A model generated the notes under the pieces. That model had not been told where the DNA came from. It worked only from the letters and a program-made list of their open reading frames with translations, and ran no database searches. From Anaerolineales bacterium (GTDB lineage: Bacteria; Chloroflexota; Anaerolineae; Anaerolineales; Villigracilaceae), in the NCBI GenBank assembly GCA_025938055.1, contig JAICQC010000352.1, positions 1 through 5,071 of the forward strand: a DNA stretch of 5,071 nt, given 5' to 3'. This document shows positions 1 to 4,595 of this stretch, one piece after another. Every line of letters begins with the position of its first letter. Within the stretch, counting starts at the first letter, position 1. The translations under genes and the position numbers were made by a program.

Positions 1-582
1 ACGCGGATTTTCCGCGATCAACAAATAGGAGCCGACCAGCGCCAGCCCGAGATTGATCACCGCCAGAAGTGCAGCCACCAGTACCGAACCTTCCACGGCG
101 GAGTAAAGAACTTCGAACCCTGAGAGGACGGTCATCAAACCAATGGCGACGCGCAGGAGCTGCGAAGAGATGCTCAGGTGCAGCAGACCCATGCCGATCA
201 GCAGGAGGCTTCCGTTCGTGACAGGGAAACCTGCATCTGCCATGATGGTATCCACGCTGGGCGTTACGACAGCAACGATCAATACAACGGTGGCTGTCGC
301 GAACAAACGAAAGAGCCGCCCCTGAGGCAGGATGTTTTGCTCCAGCAGCGCTTCATTCGATAAGCCTGAGCGCGTCATGCCGAGGATGGCAGCAGACATC
401 CAGCCTGCCACTACCTTTACTGAAGCCATCCCGACGGGCCAGTGCTGGAGCGTGAGCACAAACATCCCAAGGTACTGAACGGCTAACAGGATGATGCCCC
501 AACGCCAGTCGCGTGCAAACAGCAAGCCCGCCGAGGTAAGGACGATCACAATGACCGCGATCCAGGCGAATGTCGTTTCCAT
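1..582 (-). CDS. HyfE/NuoK/MrpC-like small membrane subunit, partial (runs off left edge)
   Basis: This minus-strand reading frame starts at the ATG at 582 and stays open to the window edge, giving 194 residues without a stop. Its C-terminus lies outside the window. It is almost entirely hydrophobic, with about six membrane segments (roughly residues 5-23, 28-46, 52-69, 91-108, 124-160 as a long or split segment, and 166-189). A lysine (K56) sits inside the third segment, and a GLM...GFE stretch (148-157) resembles the helix pattern of NuoK/MrpC/HyfE proteins. The size and layout fit a HyfE-like subunit of a hydrogenase-4 or Mrp-type complex, but similarity is too weak to name a gene. It begins 3 bases after the stop of the antiporter-like gene, so the two are surely cotranscribed and probably form neighbouring subunits in the cytoplasmic membrane. 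The family assignment is inference; the existence of the gene is well supported by frame length, hydrophobicity and operon spacing. Confidence 0.75.
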   Translation of the reverse strand, partial: METTFAWIAVIVIVLTSAGLLFARDWRWGIILLAVQYLGMFVLTLQHWPVGMASVKVVAGWMSAAILGMTRSGLSNEALLEQNILPQGRLFRLFATATVVLIVAVVTPSVDTIMADAGFPVTNGSLLLIGMGLLHLSISSQLLRVAIGLMTVLSGFEVLYSAVEGSVLVAALLAVINLGLALVGSYLLIAENPR

Positions 583-585
583 AGG

Positions 586-2157
586 TCAGGGACTCCCCTG
601 GGTAAAAAACGAAATGAAGAGCGCCAGGAACAATAGCATCCACATAATGCCGCTTTCGCCTTCCAATACATTCGAGATCACATTGCTGACGCGTCCAAGC
701 TGCCGGTACAGATTCCAAAGGATCTGGTATCCCCACTCCAACCAGGAGGCATTGGTGGGGCGCACCCAATGGGCGCGGACCGGGTTGAGGATGCGCAAAC
801 GCGGAGTCAGCCAGACCAGTCCCACCGTCAGCAGGGAAACGAGCAATCCCACGAACCAGTTGCCAAACTGTAACGTGCCGGGCCATCCAAATACACCGAG
901 CAGTATCGTGGTCAGCAGTAAAATGGAAATGCCAATGGGATAAACATTTCTTGCCCAGATGGGCTGGTCTTCGCTGCTGAGGCGCGTCGTCGTGCGCAGG
1001 CTGTGACGGATAAACCCTGCGACGAGCATGGCGTGTGCCGCGACCAGCGGAGGTAAAGCGAGCCAGGCAAGCGGGGAACCGGGCGCGCCGAGCTCCCAGC
1101 CTGTCGCGGTGAGAGAGAACGGCAATGCTGAGATCCCCCAGGCACCAATCAAAAGCGCACGCGTCATCCATTTGTTTGGCTCGGAAGATAAAAACAACGC
1201 GCCGCCAGCCAGGATCAGCCCGCAGCCCCAGGCGGTCGCGCCGACCGGGTTGGCGCGCAACGCGGCGGCAACCGCAAGCGAGCCCATCCCAATCAGCCAG
1301 AACGGTCTGCCGGTTAATTCGTCGGGCGCACGCAGCCACTGCCAACCACCGAAAACAGCAGCCAGTGCAACAAGGATCAACAGATAGGGTGTTAGCGGAG
1401 AGGCAAGACTGCTTGAGGGAATTCGTGCAAGAAGGATTAGGCTGGAGGCAGCAGAGATCATCCGCAAGCCTGTCCCGAAACCGCGCCGGAGCGATGACTC
1501 ACCCGAATAGGGAAGATGAAGCGGCAACACACCGATGCGCAAGCCTGCCGCCACCAGCAAATATAAGCCTGCCTGTGGAGGGGCAGCGCGGAAGTCGAGG
1601 GCTTGACCGTTGGCAACACTGACCATATCCGCCCAGAGCAGGACGAAAATTCCAGCCGCACGCGAGGCAAACGAGATCACCGTCCGTTCGCTAAGCTGAG
1701 GATCATCCACCACCCGCATCTGTGCGATCAGCTCGGAGATGTCGATCGCTGCCCAGATCAGAACCAGGGTCAAAGGGTTATCTGCAACTACAGCCAGGAT
1801 GCCCAGGGCGGTCAGGATCAACGTTCCCATCCAGTTGATGGGTCTGGGGAAGCCGCTGCGCGCCACCGCTGTTAGGATGATGGCAAGGCAGAGTGTGGCG
1901 AGGCTTAAGCTATACGTCCAGGCGATGCCATCGCCTACAAATGTGGGGGATTGAGCAAATAAGACCGTTGGCTGCCAGGCAGGGAATTGCAGGGCAAGGG
2001 GCATCTGCGCCTGCCAGACGAGCACGCTGATCCACCCCAGCAATGCCCCACCCGTGGCGATCAACCAGCTGTAGCGGAAGTTCGGGGCTGTAAGCCGCAG
2101 CACAAGCAGGCTAAGCGCTGTGATCAGCAAAGCTGCAACGGTCACGAGAATGAACAT
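586..2157 (-). CDS. Proton-conducting transporter-type membrane subunit (NuoL/M/N, MrpA, HyfB-like), divergent
   Basis: This 523-residue, highly hydrophobic protein has about 13-14 membrane helices, the usual size for complex I/Mrp antiporter-like subunits that move protons or sodium across the cytoplasmic membrane. Family landmarks visible are NPLTLVLIWAAIDISEL (127-143), matching the fifth-helix region; GLRIGVLPLHLPY (205-217), matching the broken seventh helix with its P-x-H signature; GTGLRMISAASSLILLARI (228-246), matching the eighth helix; ISALPFSLTATGW (342-354), like the GxPxxxGF region; and a C-terminal LEGESGIMWMLLFLAL helix (498-513). Where canonical subunits carry key lysines, this one has arginines (R207, R232), and the fifth-helix glutamate of the WE motif is replaced by alanine (W135-A136), with D139 and E142 nearby. 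The start at 2157 is supported by a strong ribosome binding site and an upstream promoter. It is the first gene of a leftward operon with the HyfE-like gene. Whether it truly pumps ions is unknown. Confidence 0.88.
   Translation of the reverse strand: MFILVTVAALLITALSLLVLRLTAPNFRYSWLIATGGALLGWISVLVWQAQMPLALQFPAWQPTVLFAQSPTFVGDGIAWTYSLSLATLCLAIILTAVARSGFPRPINWMGTLILTALGILAVVADNPLTLVLIWAAIDISELIAQMRVVDDPQLSERTVISFASRAAGIFVLLWADMVSVANGQALDFRAAPPQAGLYLLVAAGLRIGVLPLHLPYSGESSLRRGFGTGLRMISAASSLILLARIPSSSLASPLTPYLLILVALAAVFGGWQWLRAPDELTGRPFWLIGMGSLAVAAALRANPVGATAWGCGLILAGGALFLSSEPNKWMTRALLIGAWGISALPFSLTATGWELGAPGSPLAWLALPPLVAAHAMLVAGFIRHSLRTTTRLSSEDQPIWARNVYPIGISILLLTTILLGVFGWPGTLQFGNWFVGLLVSLLTVGLVWLTPRLRILNPVRAHWVRPTNASWLEWGYQILWNLYRQLGRVSNVISNVLEGESGIMWMLLFLALFISFFTQGSP
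593..598 (-). promoter_or_regulatory. Ribosome binding site for the HyfE-like gene
   Basis: On the minus strand GGGGAG lies 10 bases before the ATG at 582, inside the last codons of the upstream antiporter-like gene. It supports this ATG as the start and suggests translation follows closely from the preceding cistron. Confidence 0.5.
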
Positions 2158-2165
2158 GCAATAGT

Positions 2166-2172
2166 ATCCTTC
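2166..2172 (-). promoter_or_regulatory. Ribosome binding site for the antiporter-like gene
   Basis: On the minus strand GAAGGAT ends 8 bases before the ATG at 2157. It is the best Shine-Dalgarno match in the window and fixes this start. Confidence 0.7.
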
Positions 2173-2201
2173 GACACGCCCTTTTGGGCACTCAGGACTA
2201 G

Positions 2202-2210
2202 ATTTTATCA
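2202..2210 (-). promoter_or_regulatory. Extended -10 promoter of the leftward membrane-subunit operon
   Basis: The minus strand reads TGATAAAAT: a TGn element directly before the hexamer TAAAAT, which has one mismatch to TATAAT. No convincing -35 hexamer is found at 16-18 bases, which is tolerated for extended -10 promoters. Transcription would start near 2195, leaving a leader of about 38 bases that includes the ribosome binding site and a tiny GCCC-AAAA-GGGC hairpin (2178-2189). The identical 9-mer occurs before the zinc-ribbon gene. Confidence 0.5.
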
Positions 2211-2247
2211 GGTTTGCCCCGCTCGCCTCCGTTCAGCCATGAGAGAC

Positions 2248-2274
2248 ACCCACTGCCAGTACTGGTGAGTGGGT
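2248..2274. repeat. Imperfect dyad in the divergent intergenic region (candidate operator)
   Basis: The outer arms ACCCACT (2248-2254) and AGTGGGT (2268-2274) are perfect reverse complements. Inside them lies the perfect 10-bp palindrome CCAGTACTGG (2256-2265), offset by one base from the outer symmetry. Because the flanking genes diverge, a terminator is not expected here. A dimeric regulator's binding site shared by both promoters is the simplest reading. It ends directly next to the candidate -35 of the DUF3048 gene. The function is inferred only from position and symmetry. Confidence 0.45.
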
Positions 2275-2302
2275 TTGCAGGTCACCCTGTTTGTTGTAGA
2301 AT
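2275..2302 (+). promoter_or_regulatory. Candidate promoter of the DUF3048 lipoprotein gene
   Basis: TTGCAG (2275-2280) and TAGAAT (2297-2302) are separated by 16 bases. The second has one mismatch to the -10 consensus; the first is a weak -35. The -10 ends only 6 bases before the ATG at 2309, so transcription would begin at or next to the start codon and the mRNA would be leaderless. No Shine-Dalgarno sequence at a usable distance is present, which agrees with this. Confidence 0.4.
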
Positions 2303-2308
2303 CGAGCC

Positions 2309-3574
2309 ATGCGGCTTCGTCGTCTCAATGTGCTGGTCTTTTTGTTGATCGTATTTGCCTCTTCCTGCGATGCCCCAGCGACGGACGTTCCCGTCAGCGG
2401 GATTCCCACCCCCACTCCCTTTCAACCTCTAACCGAAAGCGCCTCCGACTCACTTTATGCTGGCTCAGCCCCGACTCCGGTCTATCTTCCCTCGGTCACG
2501 CCCCTGCCACCTACACCTACCGAGCGCGTCATCCTGCCCGAACTGATGCCCGAGGGCGTGAACGTCCCGGCATTTACGTTACCGACGAACCTGAATCCCC
2601 TCACGGGTCAGCCTCCCTCGGATCCAGCTTTGATGGAGCGGCGTCCGCTGGCGATCAAGGTCGCAAACTATCCGCGCTACGTCCGCCCGCAATCCGGGCT
2701 GACGCTGGCAGACAATGTCTACGAATACTACATCGAAGCCGGTCTGACGCGCTTCATTGCGGTATTTTATGGAAACAACTCCGAGTGGGTGGGACCCGTC
2801 CGTTCAGGACGTTACTTCGACGAACATATTCAGCGCATGTATCACGCCTATCTGGTATTCAAGTTTGCCGACCCGCGCGTCGAAAGCCATCTCGAAACGA
2901 CCAGCGACGTGGCTCCTTTCCTTGTTGTGCCCAGCATCGGTTCGTGCCCGCCATTTGAATTAAAGGCTGACCGTGATATCGAAGTCTATAACAACTCTTA
3001 TTTCAACACGCTGCGCTGGGAGGATTGTGTCGACCGGAATAGCCTGGAAAATGACAGGCAGGCGATCCGCAATGGTTTCTTCAGCGAGAGCGCGCCGATT
3101 TCCAATTTGCGTGGTACGAAGATGTTCACCTATTATTCTGCGGATTCCTATAACTACTGGGACTATGACCCTGAGACAAAGGAGTACATACGCTATCAGG
3201 AGTTGGATAATACCCGCAACGGCAAGCCGGAAAGTTACGATACATTAGTCGACTCGGTTACCGGAGAGGTCGTCCATGCTGCCAATATTGTGTTCATGCT
3301 GGCGCATCATTCGTTTTCGAACACCTTCGATGAGGAGGATGAGGTCTATCAGATCGACCTGACCGGCTCGGGCGAAGCGTATGTCTTCCGCGACGGGGTC
3401 GGGATTGCAGCGCGCTGGATTCGTACGAACAAGGATCAGCCGCTTTTGTTGACCACCCTGAGCGGCGCGCCGATTTATCTTCGCCCGGGGATCACGTTTT
3501 ATGAAGTGCTCGGCAATGCCTCCTACGTGGATCAGGATTCCGGTGAATGGCATTTCCATCACGCCACACCGTGA
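2309..3574 (+). CDS. DUF3048 domain-containing lipoprotein (YerB-like)
   Basis: The 421-residue protein starts with a basic and then hydrophobic signal (MRLRR, then residues 6-19) ending in ASSC, so C20 is the likely lipid-modified cysteine and the protein would be anchored outside the cytoplasmic membrane. A Pro/Thr-rich linker (about 21-92) with TPTP and PPTPTE follows. The N-terminal DUF3048 domain spans roughly 95-245 and shows NPLTGQPP, RPLAIKVANYPRYVRPQSGL, ADNVYEYYIEAGLTRFIAVF and VGPVRSGRYF, all characteristic of the family. The C-terminal domain (about 300-402) has GEAYVFRDG, a W-x-R (370-372) and the LRPGITFYEVL ending. Length is normal for the family. The molecular function of DUF3048 proteins is not established. 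The gene is monocistronic or heads a rightward unit, diverging from the membrane-subunit operon. C213 and C240 could form a disulfide in the extracytoplasmic domain. The start at 2309 is the only one that preserves the full signal peptide. Confidence 0.93.
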   Translation: MRLRRLNVLVFLLIVFASSCDAPATDVPVSGIPTPTPFQPLTESASDSLYAGSAPTPVYLPSVTPLPPTPTERVILPELMPEGVNVPAFTLPTNLNPLTGQPPSDPALMERRPLAIKVANYPRYVRPQSGLTLADNVYEYYIEAGLTRFIAVFYGNNSEWVGPVRSGRYFDEHIQRMYHAYLVFKFADPRVESHLETTSDVAPFLVVPSIGSCPPFELKADRDIEVYNNSYFNTLRWEDCVDRNSLENDRQAIRNGFFSESAPISNLRGTKMFTYYSADSYNYWDYDPETKEYIRYQELDNTRNGKPESYDTLVDSVTGEVVHAANIVFMLAHHSFSNTFDEEDEVYQIDLTGSGEAYVFRDGVGIAARWIRTNKDQPLLLTTLSGAPIYLRPGITFYEVLGNASYVDQDSGEWHFHHATP

Positions 3575-3580
3575 TATGGT

Positions 3581-3675
3581 ATAAGCGAATGGTCATAGTG
3601 ACAAGCAAAGCGGGTCCTGTGGACAAGCAAAGCAGTCCCGGTGACAAGCAAAGCGGGTCCTAGTGATAAAATAAG
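3581..3675. repeat. Degenerate tandem repeat, 20-22-bp period, about 4-5 units
   Basis: Units begin at about 3581, 3601, 3623, 3644 and 3666. The core GACAAGCAAAGCGGGTCC is found exactly at 3600-3617 and 3643-3660, and these two copies are identical over 21 bases (3598-3618 and 3641-3661). The middle unit (3622-3639) shares GACAAGCAAAGC and differs in the tail. The outer units (ATAAGCGAATGGTC at 3581-3594 and GATAAAATAAGC at 3665-3676) are decayed. The array fills nearly all of the 106-base gap between the lipoprotein and zinc-ribbon genes. The spacing of about two helical turns would place a bound protein on one face of the DNA. There are no spacers, so it is not CRISPR. Its role is unknown. 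Confidence 0.8.
3664..3672 (+). promoter_or_regulatory. Extended -10 promoter of the zinc-ribbon gene
   Basis: TGATAAAAT (TGn plus TAAAAT) ends 8 bases before the ATG at 3681. It is identical to the 9-mer of the leftward operon's promoter. GTGACA at 3641-3646 resembles a -35 (one mismatch to TTGACA), but the 20-base spacing is long. The predicted start of transcription falls at or just before the ATG, and no Shine-Dalgarno sequence is present, so a leaderless mRNA is likely. The element lies inside the last, decayed unit of the tandem repeat. Confidence 0.45.
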
Positions 3676-3680
3676 CCTCA

Positions 3681-4205
3681 ATGACACTTGACCCCACATT
3701 TGTGAGTAATTTAATCCTGGTCCTCACCGGCTTTGGCGGGGCATTCCTTGCCGCCTTGTGGATCTCGCTCGTCATCTGGACGTATCGTGATATCCGTACG
3801 CGCGTCCGCGACCCGCTGGTACAGACTCTGGCAACGCTGCTTGTGGCAGTGCTCAATCTGCCAGGCGTCCTGGTATATCTCATCCTGCGCCCGCCGCGTA
3901 CCCTCGAAGAGGAATACCAGCGGACGCTTGAGGAGGAAGCCCTGCTCCAGGCGCTGGAGGACCTGCCGCTCTGTCCCGGCTGTGAGCGCCGTGTCAAAGA
4001 GGACTGGCAGGTCTGCCCGAACTGTCATACCAAACTAAAAAAGTCTTGTGAGAACTGTGACCGGCTCATGGAATTGCCGTGGAACATCTGTCCCTATTGC
4101 GGCACGCCTGCGGCAGGCATGCGCCGGGACTCAACGACAAGCATGGATGAAGCCCTGCGAGGCTTGAAAATGAACGACGAGCCCGGGGAAATAAAGGTCG
4201 AATAA
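3681..4205 (+). CDS. Membrane-anchored double zinc-ribbon protein
   Basis: This 174-residue protein has two hydrophobic segments (about 11-33 and 49-69) joined by a short charged loop, then an acidic helical stretch with a small internal repeat (RTLEEEYQ / RTLEEEAL, 73-88) likely to form a coiled coil. A double zinc ribbon follows: C98-x2-C101 with C112-x2-C115, and C123-x2-C126 with C137-x2-C140, all eight ligands intact. The pattern CPxC...W..CPxC repeated twice is typical of bacterial DZR-type domains. By the usual rules the ribbons face the cytoplasm, where they could bind a protein or nucleic acid partner; no enzyme motif is visible. The C-terminal tail (about 143-174) is charged and probably flexible. 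Function is not known. The start is taken as the ATG at 3681, which retains the complete first helix; there is no ribosome binding site and a promoter sits immediately upstream. The gene is followed by a terminator-like hairpin. Confidence 0.88.
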   Translation: MTLDPTFVSNLILVLTGFGGAFLAALWISLVIWTYRDIRTRVRDPLVQTLATLLVAVLNLPGVLVYLILRPPRTLEEEYQRTLEEEALLQALEDLPLCPGCERRVKEDWQVCPNCHTKLKKSCENCDRLMELPWNICPYCGTPAAGMRRDSTTSMDEALRGLKMNDEPGEIKVE

Positions 4206-4210
4206 CGAGA

Positions 4211-4244
4211 ATGACTGTCACATAGCGTGGCTGTCATTTATTCT
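4211..4244 (+). terminator. Terminator-like hairpin after the zinc-ribbon gene
   Basis: ATGACTGTCAC (4211-4221) pairs with GTGGCTGTCAT (4227-4237) to form an 11-position stem with one T-T mismatch and one G-U wobble, closed by a 5-base loop (ATAGC). It starts 5 bases after the stop codon and is followed by TTATTCT (4238-4244), a modest T-rich tail. This fits an intrinsic terminator of moderate strength. Because the next gene starts only 12 bases later with no promoter visible between them, partial read-through is likely. Confidence 0.5.
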
Positions 4245-4246
4245 GC

Positions 4247-4251
4247 GGGAG
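4247..4251 (+). promoter_or_regulatory. Ribosome binding site for the 111-residue protein
   Basis: GGGAG lies 4 bases before the ATG at 4256. The spacing is slightly short but usable. It lies just outside the terminator-like hairpin. Confidence 0.45.
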
Positions 4252-4255
4252 AACC

Positions 4256-4591
4256 ATGCCAACAATTTTCGGACTCGAGGACATCGAGACAGACGGTCAC
4301 TTACAGCGTGAACTGCAACAGGGTGGAAAATTTGTGATGTATCAGTATTGCATCTCCATCCTTGTGATTACCTTCAGACGTTCGTCAAATGTTTACTTCA
4401 TCCGCCAGGGAGAGAACGCTGTCATCAGAGGTCTTCCATTTACTTTGCTGTCTCTCGTCCTCGGATGGTGGGGTATCCCATGGGGACCGATCTATACGAT
4501 TCAAAGCCTGTGGGTCAATCTTAGAGGCGGAAGAGATGTAACACAGGAAATCATGCCTTCCATGCCGCCCGCGGGAACGAAGATCGCTTAA
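4256..4591 (+). CDS. Small conserved-looking membrane protein of unknown function
   Basis: This 111-residue protein has no name I can give with confidence. It opens with a short polar region (1-22), then GGKFVMYQYCISILVITFRR (23-42), which looks like strand-forming sequence or a weak membrane segment, then YFIRQGE (47-53). A striking aromatic-rich hydrophobic stretch follows (59-86), including GWWGIPWGPIYTI (70-82), and then NLRGGRDVT (88-96) before a short proline-containing tail. The dense W/G/P pattern and the flanking RxGE and GGxDVT motifs look like a conserved family, because such residues are rarely kept by chance. One hairpin of membrane helix at 60-86 is likely. It has its own ribosome binding site, and the next gene starts 4 bases after its stop, so it is probably cotranscribed with the MenC-like gene. 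Any link to menaquinone or amino-acid metabolism is only inferred from that neighbourhood. Confidence 0.85.
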   Translation: MPTIFGLEDIETDGHLQRELQQGGKFVMYQYCISILVITFRRSSNVYFIRQGENAVIRGLPFTLLSLVLGWWGIPWGPIYTIQSLWVNLRGGRDVTQEIMPSMPPAGTKIA

Positions 4592-4595
4592 TGCA

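Noticed and set aside
353..1345. A 330-residue open frame on the minus strand
   Set aside because: It overlaps the antiporter-like gene and the start of the HyfE-like gene on the same strand in another frame. It is rich in Arg, His and Cys, lacks domain landmarks, and is explained by GC-rich codon bias of the real genes.
1125..1622. Plus-strand open frames opposite the antiporter-like gene, including 491-943 and 1028-1387
   Set aside because: They are antisense to a clearly coding membrane protein, with low-complexity Arg/Ser/Pro composition and no recognisable motif.
2178..2189. GCCC-TTTT-GGGC inverted repeat in the leader of the leftward operon
   Set aside because: A 4-bp stem with a 4-base loop is expected by chance at this scale; it is mentioned with the promoter but not called as a separate regulatory element.
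2269..2958. A 229-residue plus-strand frame overlapping the DUF3048 gene
   Set aside because: It is a shifted frame of the lipoprotein gene with Arg/Ser-rich composition and no family features; the DUF3048 frame is unambiguous.
3558..3575. Inverted repeat ATCAC / GTGAT across the lipoprotein stop codon
   Set aside because: The stem is only 5 bp with an 8-base loop and no T-rich tail, which is too weak to call a terminator.
3581..3675. Possible CRISPR array
   Set aside because: The repeats abut directly with no spacers, are only 18-22 bases long, and no cas gene is present.
3593..3997. Minus-strand frame of 134 codons ending in the tandem repeats with a Cys-rich tail
   Set aside because: It is antisense to the zinc-ribbon gene. 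The Cys-rich end merely reflects the repeats read in shifting frames, and the 21-22-base period does not keep one frame.
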